Of a stretch of 42,153 nt of DNA, positions 8,953-17,541 are shown piece by piece. The notes under the pieces were generated by a model. The model was not told the origin of the DNA. It was given only the letters and a program-made list of their open reading frames with translations, and searched no databases. Made by a program: the position numbers and the translations under genes. The stretch covers positions 1 through 42,153 of the forward strand of contig NZ_JABANE010000076.1 of assembly GCF_012844305.1 (NCBI RefSeq), read 5' to 3'. Every line of letters begins with the position of its first letter. Position 1 is the stretch's first letter. This DNA is from Flammeovirga aprica JL-4. Its GTDB lineage: Bacteria; Bacteroidota; Bacteroidia; Cytophagales; Flammeovirgaceae.

Positions 8953-10197
8953 TTACTTTTCTTCAGCTATTAATATTAGGTAATATTCATTCATTGAAGT
9001 GTATGCTGTTATAGGAGTGGCGTACATTTGAATCTTTTTTCTTTCCTTTGTTACAGGGTTAAAAGCATCAATGTGTTTGACTATCTGAGGTTTATTTTCC
9101 AGTTTCACTGTAATGATAGGATGTTGTTCCTGTGGCATCTCCACATCTGTACCTGACACATAAATTTTTCTTATATCAGTCAAATCACTTTCATCCTTAG
9201 GCAATACACCTCTTCCTAATATTTCCTTCCCTTTATTATTGAGGAAAATAGGAATACTGTCGGCATCAGCCACCATTATACCAATTGTGGCGTTCTCAAA
9301 GCTGTCAAAAAAGCCTTTTAATTTGGAATTAGGGTAAGGAGATTGTGCTTGAGCCGCTTTTTTCTGGCATTCTGCCAATTGTTCTTTTGCCCATCTCAGT
9401 TCTTGCAGTTGCGCGTGGAATCGTTGTGTTGCTTCCTGCTCAGACTCTTGTGGAAGGTCGTTATTGTTTAATTTTCGATTGAAAGAAAGATCGTATTCTA
9501 AAAATAAATCCTGCCATTCATTAGGTACATCTCTTTCCAATTCATTGCTGATTCCCTGACTTTCATATTCAAGGTGCTTGAAGAATTTATAAAGAGGTTT
9601 TCTTAACCAAGTATTGGAACTTGATAATTGATAGATAAAAAGGATGCTGAAGAGCAAAATAGAAAGCGCTGTTAATGGGAGAGAAGCCAAAGAAACTTTC
9701 ATCCATAAATCAAATTCATTGACAACAATGACAATTGATTTATTAGAGTCATTATTAATTTTCGCTCTCACTGCATACCATTCGTCTACAGATTGACTTT
9801 TTCTAGCCTCATTATTTTTGAAAAAAACTTTTAATTCATCGGGTATCTCATTAGACTGACTTCTATTCAAAATGCTTCTTTCCTGACCTTGATTGATCCA
9901 ATAAAGAGCCGCTCCATTATCGTTTAAATAATAGATATCAGCTAACGTGATTTGATATAAATCAAAAGCATCTGACTTTATTTCTTGAATAGTTTTTTCA
10001 ATTTCAGTAGAAGCATTTTTGTAATTGGCTAATGCCTTTGAGTTGCCAATTATCTTCTGGAATTGAAGTTTTTCAAGTTTAACATCAAAATAAATTTTAG
10101 CACCTGTTGCAGCTAATAGTAATACCAGTGAAAAAATAAACAAGAGGACAGTCTTAAACTGTAACTTTGAAAAAATGGTATTGAGCTGAGTATTCAT
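8953..10197 (-). CDS. Membrane-bound PAS-domain sensor without an output domain
   Basis: A 414-residue protein. TM1 is at about 14-32, followed by an extracytoplasmic domain of about 130 residues and TM2 at about 168-190, then a helical linker with probable coiled coil (about 255-287, rich in Q, E and A). A C-terminal PAS-like domain (about 295-412, GFFDSFENATIGIMVADADSIPIFLNNKG) ends the protein. No kinase, GGDEF, EAL or methyl-accepting domain follows, so it must signal by protein contact or be a stand-alone sensor. Its ATG overlaps the TAA of the upstream oxidoreductase gene by one base (TAATG), which implies translational coupling. I do not recognise a named family beyond the PAS fold. 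Confidence 0.75.
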   Translation of the reverse strand: MNTQLNTIFSKLQFKTVLLFIFSLVLLLAATGAKIYFDVKLEKLQFQKIIGNSKALANYKNASTEIEKTIQEIKSDAFDLYQITLADIYYLNDNGAALYWINQGQERSILNRSQSNEIPDELKVFFKNNEARKSQSVDEWYAVRAKINNDSNKSIVIVVNEFDLWMKVSLASLPLTALSILLFSILFIYQLSSSNTWLRKPLYKFFKHLEYESQGISNELERDVPNEWQDLFLEYDLSFNRKLNNNDLPQESEQEATQRFHAQLQELRWAKEQLAECQKKAAQAQSPYPNSKLKGFFDSFENATIGIMVADADSIPIFLNNKGKEILGRGVLPKDESDLTDIRKIYVSGTDVEMPQEQHPIITVKLENKPQIVKHIDAFNPVTKERKKIQMYATPITAYTSMNEYYLILIAEEK

Positions 10198-11276
10198 TAT
10201 TTCGAGTTTTGTTCAATTCTTTGTTGTTTAGAAAGCCTGTTTAGTCTTACCTCATAAGGTAAATCTTTACCATTTTCGATGCTTTCTAGCAGTAATTCAG
10301 AAAAATACGGTCCAAGTGAAACTCCTTTGGCACCTAGTCCATTAAATATATGAATATTTTTATATTTTTCATGTGTTCCAATAAAAGGACGGCGGTCAAA
10401 TGTAGCCGGACGGATACCTGACCAATGCTCTAATATTTCAAATTCATCTTTTATCAGAGGCTCTACTTTTTCAAGAAGCTGTCTCTTCCCTTTAGGTGTC
10501 GGGGAGTCCATTTCTTCCACTCTTTCATATGTAGCTCCTAATTTGCAGGTCCCTTCATTATCAATAGGAAGTATAAATCCATTTCGATTAATGATATGCT
10601 GAAACCTTGCATTTTTGAACTTAATAAGCAGTAATTCTCCTTTTACCGGTCTAAAGTCTAACGCTGTAAAGTAGGGATTATTTTCTACTTTGTTACCTTC
10701 TGCAAAGATTACATGCTTTGCCTTAATATTTTTATATTTTACAAAGCCGTCATGCGCTTCAAGAGCAATGTAATCAAACTCTTCTTCAAGAATATTTTCT
10801 TTATTTGCTTTTTTAAACGCATCTAGGAAAACAGGAATATCCAAGTAGCCACTTCTTTGTACTTCCATTCCTCCAAAAGTACCATCTATAAATTCACTAT
10901 AAAGACCTTCTTTGGCAAAACCTTTTACATAAGAATTATATTTCTCATCAGCACTTGCTGCTATCCAGTCTGTTTGTTTTTCTTGAGAATCAAAAGGGAA
11001 ATACAGAGGGATATTGATAAAACTTTTGATCTTATACTTTTCATCAAAGGCAGGGTAAAAGTCTTCTATTTTATCAAAAATCAGGTCACAAAGCCAAGTC
11101 TTCACCATCTTTCTACCAGTAATAGGATTATACAAACCCCCAGCAACTCTTGATGAGTTTTGAAGGCTTCCATTATCAATAAGCATAAAGGTTTTCTGAC
11201 GCTTTGCTATTGTCTCTGCTAATATACTTCCGGCAAGTCCTTGCCCTACAATTAGATAATCTGTTATTTCTGTCAT
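10197..11276 (-). CDS. FAD-dependent amine/amino-acid oxidoreductase (DAO fold)
   Basis: A 359-residue DadA/ThiO/MnmC-C-like flavoprotein. The N-terminal Rossmann dinucleotide motif is IVGQGLAGS (residues about 8-16), followed by a DAO-type middle domain and the C-terminal FAD-contacting segment HWSGIRPATFDRRPFIG ... FNGLGAKGVSLGPYFS. DAO-fold enzymes oxidise amines or D-amino acids, producing imine and H2O2 or passing electrons to a quinone; the substrate cannot be read from the sequence. No signal peptide or membrane anchor is present. It is the first gene of the minus-strand run and is coupled to the PAS sensor gene. Confidence 0.85.
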   Translation of the reverse strand: MTEITDYLIVGQGLAGSILAETIAKRQKTFMLIDNGSLQNSSRVAGGLYNPITGRKMVKTWLCDLIFDKIEDFYPAFDEKYKIKSFINIPLYFPFDSQEKQTDWIAASADEKYNSYVKGFAKEGLYSEFIDGTFGGMEVQRSGYLDIPVFLDAFKKANKENILEEEFDYIALEAHDGFVKYKNIKAKHVIFAEGNKVENNPYFTALDFRPVKGELLLIKFKNARFQHIINRNGFILPIDNEGTCKLGATYERVEEMDSPTPKGKRQLLEKVEPLIKDEFEILEHWSGIRPATFDRRPFIGTHEKYKNIHIFNGLGAKGVSLGPYFSELLLESIENGKDLPYEVRLNRLSKQQRIEQNSK

Positions 11277-11515
11277 TCTGAATACTCAAAAAAATCAATG
11301 TTGATGCAAATATCTTATTCTATTCCTTAAAATAATACTATTTACCATTTTAATAATTTCGAATAACGTTCTTTAGAGCATATTCGGAATAGATTTTTCA
11401 AGAGTAGAAACTTACCCTTTCTTTATATATCATAATAAAAGCTTGGAAGAGAAGTATTGGCACTTTAATTGAATTATAATTTATATTACATTTTTTATCT
11501 TTCAATCTAAAAATA
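11277..11515. other. Divergent intergenic region with a hairpin and a half-copy of a dispersed element
   Basis: Between the divergent oxidoreductase and TPR genes lies TTTCGAATA (11357-11365), which pairs with TATTCGGAA (11381-11389) through nine positions with one G-T wobble. From 11372 the sequence TTTAGAGCATATTCGGAATA matches 18 of 20 bases of the element at 13707-13726 that forms the pssA terminator. No clear TAnnTTTG element was found for either gene. Confidence 0.5.
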
Positions 11516-12175
11516 ATGTTACAAAAAACTATCTTATTTTTCTTCTTTCTATTGTCGTCACAATTACTTTCAGGACAAGAAACTATTATTGAAAACGAAA
11601 TACTAAACAAGGCTATTGATTATTATCAAAAAGCCAAAACTGAGTACAGTAATCAAGCTTATGAAAAGGCATTGACAAACTTTATTAATGCTTATGAACT
11701 CAATCCCAATTTCTCTGATTATTCTTATGGTGTGGCAAGTTCTTATTATGAGTTGAAAGATTATGCAAACGCCAAAAAGTACATTGAAATTACAATCAAG
11801 CTAGAACGCAATCAGTCAGATTACCATTTAAAAGCAGGTAATATTTATTTCAGAATGAAAGACTACCGAAAGGCTGTACAGAATTATGAAATTACATTGG
11901 CGAACTTAAATCCAGAATTCCCGATCAATACCCAAAGTTGTTATTACAATAAGGCTGTAAGTCATTTTTATTTGAAGGATTATACGAATGCCATCCATGA
12001 TTTAATAGTATTGATTGAAGAAGATGACGAAGATTTTGATGCAATTCATCTAAGAGCAGTAGCTTATTTACGATTAGGGAAAAAGGATAAAGCATGTGTT
12101 GGTTTTAATAAAGCAAATGAATTGGGAAACAAAAAATCTCAGGAATATATCGATAAATATTGCAAATCGAATTAG
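11516..12175 (+). CDS. Exported tetratricopeptide-repeat protein
   Basis: A 219-residue protein with a signal peptide (hydrophobic to about residue 20, ending LLSGQ). Five TPR-like repeats follow, visible as recurring A-x3-Y and Y-K/R-K-A patterns: AYEKALTNFINAYELNP, DYANAKKYIEITIKLE, DYRKAVQNYEITLANLNP, DYTNAIHDLIVLIEED, and a last repeat ending GKKDKACVGFNKANELGN. TPRs are protein-interaction scaffolds, so this is probably a periplasmic adaptor of unknown partner. It stands alone between the divergent oxidoreductase gene and the downstream hydrolase gene. Confidence 0.85.
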   Translation: MLQKTILFFFFLLSSQLLSGQETIIENEILNKAIDYYQKAKTEYSNQAYEKALTNFINAYELNPNFSDYSYGVASSYYELKDYANAKKYIEITIKLERNQSDYHLKAGNIYFRMKDYRKAVQNYEITLANLNPEFPINTQSCYYNKAVSHFYLKDYTNAIHDLIVLIEEDDEDFDAIHLRAVAYLRLGKKDKACVGFNKANELGNKKSQEYIDKYCKSN

Positions 12176-12328
12176 CACTTAACACCCCTAAAATCATTTA
12201 AAAGGTAGTATATCTACGTTAAAATTTGTACGTTCGAAGAAATTTTAATCAAAAATAAAGTTACTGCCTTTAGTAGTTATTTCAAATAGCTGATCTTTAG
12301 GTGAGTATCTATAATGTAATAAAATAGA

Positions 12329-12970
12329 ATGATCAACGTACATACATTAACTTTTAGCCCTTTTCAGGAAAATACTTATGTAGTTTGGGACGAAACTAAA
12401 GAAGCAATTATTGTCGACCCAGGTTGTTATGATGCTTCTGAGGAAGAAGCGTTGAAGGGTTTTATTGAAAGCAATGAGCTGAAAGTAGTGAAGATAGTAA
12501 ATACACATTGTCACTTGGATCATGTTTTCGGAAATAAATTCTGTCAAGATACATTTGGGGTGAAATTATATATTCCAAAAGGGGAGATTGAAACATTAGC
12601 AATGGGAGCTGATGCGGCGGCGAGATATGGTATCCCTGGTTTTGTGACTTCTACGCATGATGAACTTTTGGAAAATGAGGGAGAGTTGACTTTCGGTAAT
12701 ACATCACTTCAAATTTTATATGTCCCAGGTCATTCTCCAGGTCACTTAGTATTCTTTGATAAGGATCAAAAGATTGCTTTAGGTGGTGATGTATTGTTCA
12801 AAGCGTCTATCGGTAGAACAGATTTGCCGGGTGGAGATCATCAAACATTATTAGATAATATCAAAAATGTAATGTATGCCTTGCCTGACGAAACAATTGT
12901 ATATCCAGGACATGGACCATTTACAACTATCGGTGATGAGAAAAGAAGTAATCCATTTGTAAGAGGATAA
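12329..12970 (+). CDS. Metallo-beta-lactamase-fold hydrolase (glyoxalase II-like)
   Basis: A 213-residue cytosolic MBL-fold enzyme. Zinc-binding residues are in THCHLDHVFG (His60, His62, Asp64, His65), VPGHSPGH, the bridging Asp in ALGGDVLF, and the terminal His in VYPGHGP. It also has the GRTDLPGGD segment typical of YcbL-type glyoxalase II homologues. These hydrolyse thioesters such as S-lactoylglutathione or analogues with other thiols; Bacteroidota usually lack glutathione, so the thiol is open. It is separated from pssA by only two bases and shares its operon, though no functional link is obvious. Confidence 0.9.
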   Translation: MINVHTLTFSPFQENTYVVWDETKEAIIVDPGCYDASEEEALKGFIESNELKVVKIVNTHCHLDHVFGNKFCQDTFGVKLYIPKGEIETLAMGADAAARYGIPGFVTSTHDELLENEGELTFGNTSLQILYVPGHSPGHLVFFDKDQKIALGGDVLFKASIGRTDLPGGDHQTLLDNIKNVMYALPDETIVYPGHGPFTTIGDEKRSNPFVRG

Positions 12971-12972
12971 TT

Positions 12973-13671
12973 ATGGGAATTAAAAAGCATATACCTAATG
13001 CAATTACCTGTGGCAACCTTATCAGTGGTTGTATTGGTATTTCATTTTGCTTTGAAGGTGATTTGGTGTTAGGAGCTACAATGATTTTGATTGGAGCCAC
13101 ATTCGACTTTTTTGATGGTTTTGCCGCAAGAATGTTGAAAGTTTCATCTCCAATGGGAAAAGAGCTTGATTCACTAGCAGATATGGTTACGTTTGGTGTT
13201 TTGCCTGCGGTAATTCTTTATCAATTGCTTTTACAGGTCGAACTGCTATCAGATTCACAGACCACTTATTTGCCATATATCGCTTATTTGATCGCAGCAT
13301 TTTCAGCAATTCGTTTAGCGAACTTTAATATTGATGAAAGGCAATCGGATGGCTTTATAGGAGTGCCAACTCCAGCTAATGCACTATTGATTGGTTCCTT
13401 GCCGTTAATCTTGAAATTCTATCCTGAGTTTTCTCCCTATATTCTGAATAAGTACCTTCTGATAGGAATAGCTCTAGTGATGTCTTATTTGATGAACGCC
13501 GAGATTCCTCTAGTTTCATTAAAGTTTAAGAATTTCGGATGGAAAGGAAATGAAGCAAGGTATATCTTAATAGGAGTAACCGCATTATTATTGATCTTCT
13601 TGCAAGTTGCTGCATTGCCATTGATTGTAGTAACACAGGTTCTAGTTTCTGTTCTCTTCAGAAATAAATAA
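12973..13671 (+). CDS. pssA: CDP-diacylglycerol-serine O-phosphatidyltransferase
   Basis: A 232-residue integral membrane enzyme making phosphatidylserine from CDP-diacylglycerol and serine, the precursor of phosphatidylethanolamine. The complete CDP-alcohol phosphotransferase motif D-x2-D-G-x2-A-R-x8-G-x3-D-x3-D is present as Asp45, Asp48-Gly49, Ala52-Arg53, Gly62, Asp66 and Asp70. The start has the PssA-type IPNAITCGNLISGCIGI, and there are about six hydrophobic segments. The FIGVPTPANA stretch is characteristic of the PssA subgroup rather than PgsA. It follows the MBL hydrolase by two bases and is terminated by strong hairpins. Confidence 0.93.
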   Translation: MGIKKHIPNAITCGNLISGCIGISFCFEGDLVLGATMILIGATFDFFDGFAARMLKVSSPMGKELDSLADMVTFGVLPAVILYQLLLQVELLSDSQTTYLPYIAYLIAAFSAIRLANFNIDERQSDGFIGVPTPANALLIGSLPLILKFYPEFSPYILNKYLLIGIALVMSYLMNAEIPLVSLKFKNFGWKGNEARYILIGVTALLLIFLQVAALPLIVVTQVLVSVLFRNK

Positions 13672-13679
13672 TTTTATTA

Positions 13680-13709
13680 AAATGACAGTACAAAAAAGCA
13701 CTGTCATTT
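13680..13709 (+). terminator. Hairpin downstream of pssA
   Basis: A perfect 10-bp inverted repeat, AAATGACAGT (13680-13689) / ACTGTCATTT (13700-13709), with a 10-nt A-rich loop. It starts 8 bp after the pssA stop. No T-run follows directly, but a second, stronger hairpin begins one base later. Confidence 0.6.
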
Positions 13710-13770
13710 AGAGCATGTTTGGAATATATATTTTTACTAAAAGAGATGTTTCAAACATGCTCTTATTTTT
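13710..13770 (+). terminator. Strong terminator of pssA, related to a dispersed GAGCATG element
   Basis: GAGCATGTTTG (13711-13721) is perfectly complementary to CAAACATGCTC (13752-13762), and one more A-T pair extends the outside. TTATTTTT follows. The left half shares 18 of 20 bases with 11372-11391, and the GAGCATG/CATGCTC stem recurs in the terminator at 36812-36847. Confidence 0.82.
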
Positions 13771-13796
13771 AAAGCAAACTATCTTTTTTATTAACT

Positions 13797-14464
13797 ATGA
13801 AACACTTCATTATTTTTCTTTTCTCTATCCTTCTGTTTTCATGTCAGGAGAAATCAACCAAATATGAGTTCTATTCTAAATTATTAAATGATGAAAAGCT
13901 ACCAATTTTAAATTTAGATACTGTCAATACGTTCGGAGACTTTTATGATGTAGTTATTGCTCCTTGTAATCGAGTAAAAATAGATTTCTTCCTCGGAATC
14001 ATTACTTGTTAGTGAAAAGTGATAAGAACGGATTGGAGTTTCCAGTTAATGTAAGTTATTCATGTATTGAGAAAGAAGGCGATAGAGGTGACCATAAATT
14101 TAGAAATCAGGTCAATATATCTGACAGTTCTGTATTCAATAAAAATGATATTACAAACTTTATGTTGAATAATGGAAAGGAAAGGAGCTTTTCAGAAGCT
14201 CCACAGAAAGCAACTATTATGCTATCTTATTCAGAGTCATTTTCTACTGATAAAATGATCAAGGATATTAAAATTATACAGGAAGCCTATTTCGATTGTT
14301 GGTCTTTTCTTGCCAAGAAAAGTAATGTCGATGAACTTAATAATGAGGAGTTAAAGAGGTCTTATAAGATACTGCCAATAAAAATCTACATTGATACTAA
14401 AGACAGTAAAAGGTATTATTCAGGCAGAAGAGATATAAGCTTTATGTGTTCTCCTGATTTTTAA
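13797..14464 (+). pseudogene. Small lipoprotein gene broken by a frameshift
   Basis: The first part (13797-14012) encodes a lipoprotein start, MKHFIIFLFSILLFSC, then about 45 residues ending APCNRVKIDFFLGIITC and a stop. The second part is open in the -1 frame from 13970 to 14464 (RFLPRNHYLLVKSDKNGLEFPVNV...). The joined reading APCNRVKIDRFLPRNHYLLVKSD looks like one natural protein of about 220 residues, so a one-base indel near the A5 run at 13976-13980 probably split the gene. The internal TTG start at 14006 is not convincing as an independent start. I do not recognise the family. Disruption, sequencing error or phase variation could all explain it. Confidence 0.65.
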
Positions 14465-14484
14465 TTAGAGGCTTTAATTGTTGT

Positions 14485-15708
14485 TTAAAAAGAGATGAGT
14501 TTTCTAAGTTTTTTTCTGAAAAATACACCCCATAATAGCATCAAAATAAGAAAAGAGCAGAGGTGAAATTTCCAATTCCATAGAAAATTGATATTATTGC
14601 TTTTTTGGTATTTTAAAGCCGTTGCTCGTCCCCAGGCAATAAAAGCATCAGCCATTGGCAGACGTCCAATTAAGTACATTTTTTCATGTTCATTTTTGAC
14701 GGTTAACCCAAAAGCGTTAACTGTTTGATACTGTTGGGTTGAAAGATCAATGTCTTCGAAAACGGCAAAAGTGCCAATACCGACAATAGTTCCAGCAAAA
14801 CTAACCCCAAAAATTACAGGCCCTGAATCAATATCTCCCAATCCAAATTCACCTTTAGGGTATTCTCTGATGGATGGAAAAGTAAAAGTGGTTTCAACAA
14901 AATGTTCTTTAAATAATTGGTATTGTGCCTTGCCAAATTCGGAGTCAATTTCAGGCAGTACTCTTAAGATAAGTGCCATGGAAGAACCTCTTGACCCTTC
15001 TATAATTTGTGAAGTTTCATAATGGGTTTGATGAGGAATCATACCTAATTCTGACTCTAAAGAATTCCTGACTTTTTTAATCCATTTCTCAATGATTCCC
15101 TTATATCGAGGAGTAAATGTTTTATCGTAATTTGCTAAAGCAGCCATAGCGATAAAATTATCAGCAGGCCATGATTGCATAGGGTACGACTCTAAAAAAG
15201 GGATAGAAGACTTTTCAAAGGCCTCCGCAATTTTATCACATTGCTTTTGCAGTTCAATGGAATACTTTTCATGGTCTTGAAAAGTAGTATCTACTGCTAG
15301 AATTTTTGAGAGTAAGTAGGTGGACCAGCCCGTGTGAAAAACACCATATTCCGGTTTTAGAAATGGAGCAAAAATTACTTTTGCATCAGGTGTTTGAATT
15401 GCATTATAGGCAAATAAGGCTTCTTCAATACTTTTCTTTTGTAGAAGAGTGTCATAGGGTTGAGCTAATGAAATTTCACACCAAGACAAGCCATAAAGTG
15501 CATTGACGAATACAAAACCTTCGGGAAAAAGATTTTGCATCTGCTCACCTAAATGATTTTCTTTTAATTCATTTTCTAAAAAATTAAGCTGTAAAAGTAT
15601 ATCCCTTTTTGATCCTGCTTTAGAAAAGTGTTGTGTATGCAATTGATAATTAACACCTAAAAAAACTAAAGTGATAAAAGATAAAATTAGAAGTTTTAGT
15701 TTTCTCAT
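14485..15708 (-). CDS. Unrecognised membrane-anchored protein, probable alpha/alpha-barrel domain
   Basis: A 407-residue protein. Hydrophobic anchors lie at both ends (about 5-22 and 372-393), and a large extracytoplasmic domain sits between them. The domain has regular helical segments with aromatic and acidic motifs: LYGLSWCEISLA, HTGWSTYLLSK, ESYPMQSWPADNFIAMAALANYD, IEGSRGSSMALILR and the glycine-rich GLGDIDSGPVIFGVSFAGT. This spacing recalls (alpha/alpha) toroid enzymes such as the linalool dehydratase or glycosidase type, but I cannot place it in a named family. It ends 20 bp from the convergent broken lipoprotein gene with no obvious terminator between them. It lies 30 bp downstream of the AI-2E permease gene, probably in the same transcript. 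Confidence 0.75.
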   Translation of the reverse strand: MRKLKLLILSFITLVFLGVNYQLHTQHFSKAGSKRDILLQLNFLENELKENHLGEQMQNLFPEGFVFVNALYGLSWCEISLAQPYDTLLQKKSIEEALFAYNAIQTPDAKVIFAPFLKPEYGVFHTGWSTYLLSKILAVDTTFQDHEKYSIELQKQCDKIAEAFEKSSIPFLESYPMQSWPADNFIAMAALANYDKTFTPRYKGIIEKWIKKVRNSLESELGMIPHQTHYETSQIIEGSRGSSMALILRVLPEIDSEFGKAQYQLFKEHFVETTFTFPSIREYPKGEFGLGDIDSGPVIFGVSFAGTIVGIGTFAVFEDIDLSTQQYQTVNAFGLTVKNEHEKMYLIGRLPMADAFIAWGRATALKYQKSNNINFLWNWKFHLCSFLILMLLWGVFFRKKLRKLISF

Positions 15709-15738
15709 TTTAAAAAATAGGATGGATAGATAGTAGCT

Positions 15739-16911
15739 TTATTCTTTTTTCAACTTAGGAGTTTTATCCCTGAAAATCTGATATCTCTTATAGCCATACC
15801 AAAACTCTTCAGATCCTACTTTCAAAATCGTAAGTGTTGGAATAGCGAAAATCATCCCAACTACTCCGCCTAAAGCTGATCCTACGAATACTGCTAAGAA
15901 AATAGCAAGGGGGTGCATTTTCACACTTCGTGAGAAGATAATTGGCTGTACAACTACGTTGTCTACTAATTGAACTACACCAAATACAGAGAGTACTTTT
16001 GCTACCAAGAATATATAATCAGACATCTCTGTTAAAGACGGGTCTGTAAGCACGCCTACAAGGACACCAAAGGAACCTCCGATAAAGGGTCCAAGATAGG
16101 GGATCAGATTGGCCACAGCTGCAAAAACAGCAATCGTGATAGCATATTCAATATTGGCTATTTTTAAACCGATAGTGGCAATCGAGAAGATACTAAGCAT
16201 CTGAAGGAATAATCCTAGAAGATAACTGGAAAGTAATTTCTCCGTTTTTATCAGTGCTGAAATTGATACCTCAAAATACCTGTTCGGAATAAGAATAATC
16301 AACTGTCTTCTTAATAAACTTGGATCATATAGGAAAAAGAAAGTGATAAAGAGCACAGCCATAGTACCTACAAAGAAATTACCCGTTAAGGCAATCAATC
16401 CATTCACAAAAGTTCTAATACTGTCACTTTGTATCAGAGAAGTGATTCTCTCAGTGAGTTGCTCAAGTAAGAAACCTTTCTCTGCATCTTGTAATATATA
16501 TTCCCTTATTAAGTTCTCAAGGCTATAAATAGGTCCTTCAACTACCATTATCAATTCTTGCGTATTTTTATCTGTCAATACCTCAATCTGACTTTTGATC
16601 AAAGGATAAAAGAGGAAGACAAACAAACCGATGATGCCAAAAAGGATGATAAATGAACAAAACACCGCCAATGTCCGGGGAAACTTATATCCAAACGCAT
16701 GGAAGTTTGCAATGTAATTGGTGGGCGTTTGTAATATAGATGAGATGATCATTGATATGATGATATACGCTAAAATATCTTTCAACTGCACTGAAAGCCA
16801 TCCAAGTACCGCTATGATTGCGATAAACAAAAATAAATTTGTGAAAGAACGGAAATACTTTGCAACAGATGCAATTGATTTTATAGAATTATAGAGTTTA
16901 TCAGGTATCAT
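15739..16911 (-). CDS. AI-2E family (PerM/UPF0118) membrane permease
   Basis: A 390-residue polytopic membrane protein with the family layout. Two or three N-terminal helices are followed by a long extracytoplasmic amphipathic segment (about 110-180), then a cluster of helices with the conserved VANLIPYLGPFIGG motif and the C-terminal VVQPIIFSRSVKMHPLAIFLAVFVGSALGG segment. Members include AI-2 exporters (TqsA), Na+/H+ antiporters and uncharacterised permeases, so the substrate is not determined. It is followed closely by the unrecognised membrane-anchored gene; the terminator at 16977-17017 separates it from DUF3276 upstream. Confidence 0.9.
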   Translation of the reverse strand: MIPDKLYNSIKSIASVAKYFRSFTNLFLFIAIIAVLGWLSVQLKDILAYIIISMIISSILQTPTNYIANFHAFGYKFPRTLAVFCSFIILFGIIGLFVFLFYPLIKSQIEVLTDKNTQELIMVVEGPIYSLENLIREYILQDAEKGFLLEQLTERITSLIQSDSIRTFVNGLIALTGNFFVGTMAVLFITFFFLYDPSLLRRQLIILIPNRYFEVSISALIKTEKLLSSYLLGLFLQMLSIFSIATIGLKIANIEYAITIAVFAAVANLIPYLGPFIGGSFGVLVGVLTDPSLTEMSDYIFLVAKVLSVFGVVQLVDNVVVQPIIFSRSVKMHPLAIFLAVFVGSALGGVVGMIFAIPTLTILKVGSEEFWYGYKRYQIFRDKTPKLKKE

Positions 16912-16976
16912 ATAGACCGTTTAGAACATCAAAAAAATAAATAATAGGAATAGGGTCAAATTAGAGTTTAAAGATA

Positions 16977-17017
16977 AAAAAGACTCCTACTTAAAGAAAA
17001 TAAGTAAGAGTCTTTTT
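16977..17017. terminator. Strong bidirectional-type terminator downstream of DUF3276
   Basis: AAAAAGACTCCTACTTA (16977-16993) pairs with TAAGTAAGAGTCTTTTT (17001-17017) at 16 of 17 positions, with a 7-nt loop. The minus-strand product ends in TTTTTATC, 20 bp after the DUF3276 stop, so it ends that transcript before the AI-2E gene. Confidence 0.9.
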
Positions 17018-17037
17018 CACTTGAGATGATCAAAGGC

Positions 17038-17361
17038 CTAGTAAGATAAATCATTATCTAGTGGTTCGCTTTTGAATCCATCGTCGAAACTTTCTTTGTA
17101 TTCGTAGTCCTCTCCAGGTAAAAGATCATTCTTGACCTTATCTACGCATTCCCCCAAAGCATCAACAAATTTTTCAAAGTCTTCCTTGTATAAGAAAATT
17201 TTGTGCTTTTCGAATACAGGCTGATCATCTTTGAAACGCTTTTTACTCTCCGTAATGGTCAAGTAATAGTCGTTCGAACGAGTTGCTTTAACATCAAAGA
17301 AGTAAGTACGCTTGCCGGCACGAACTTTCCTTGAAAAGATTTCTTCTCTTCTCTCTTCCAC
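17038..17361 (-). CDS. DUF3276 PUR-alpha-like nucleic-acid-binding protein
   Basis: A 107-residue cytosolic protein of the small PUR family found across Bacteroidota. It has the EIFSRKVRAGKRTYFFDVKATRSNDYYLTITESKKR core that forms the PUR beta-sheet, and K-x-F-L-Y-KEDFEKFVDAL for the C-terminal helix, then an acidic tail. PUR folds bind single-stranded DNA or RNA; structural work on the Borrelia homologue supports nucleic-acid binding, but the cellular role in Bacteroidota is not settled. It is a single gene with its own terminator, divergent from the first rlpA-like gene. Confidence 0.9.
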   Translation of the reverse strand: MEERREEIFSRKVRAGKRTYFFDVKATRSNDYYLTITESKKRFKDDQPVFEKHKIFLYKEDFEKFVDALGECVDKVKNDLLPGEDYEYKESFDDGFKSEPLDNDLSY

Positions 17362-17491
17362 AGTCCTAATCTTTTAGTTTATTTACGATCCTAATTTTTA
17401 TATAACATTTCGATTATCCAAATCAAATCGAAAAAAAATGCATTTTATTTCTACTTTAATGCAAAAATTAAGTAAAAGGAGAAAAAAATTG

Positions 17492-17499
17492 TAAGTTTG
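17492..17499 (+). promoter_or_regulatory. Candidate -7 promoter element for the rlpA-like pair
   Basis: TAAGTTTG fits the Bacteroidota TAnnTTTG consensus and lies 42 bp before the ATG at 17542. No good -33 TTG is seen at the expected 17-23 bp upstream, where the sequence is A-rich. Confidence 0.45.
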
Positions 17500-17541
17500 C
17501 CCCCGATTTTAAATGAAGATTCTAAGAAACACTAACCTTTA

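Noticed and set aside
11398..11610. Minus-strand 70-codon frame over the start of the TPR gene
   Set aside because: It covers the signal peptide of the TPR gene in antisense and is low-complexity.
13970..13990. Programmed -1 ribosomal frameshift in the small lipoprotein gene
   Set aside because: The A run does not form a full X-XXY-YYZ slippery heptamer in frame, and no strong downstream structure is visible. Mutation or sequencing error is simpler.
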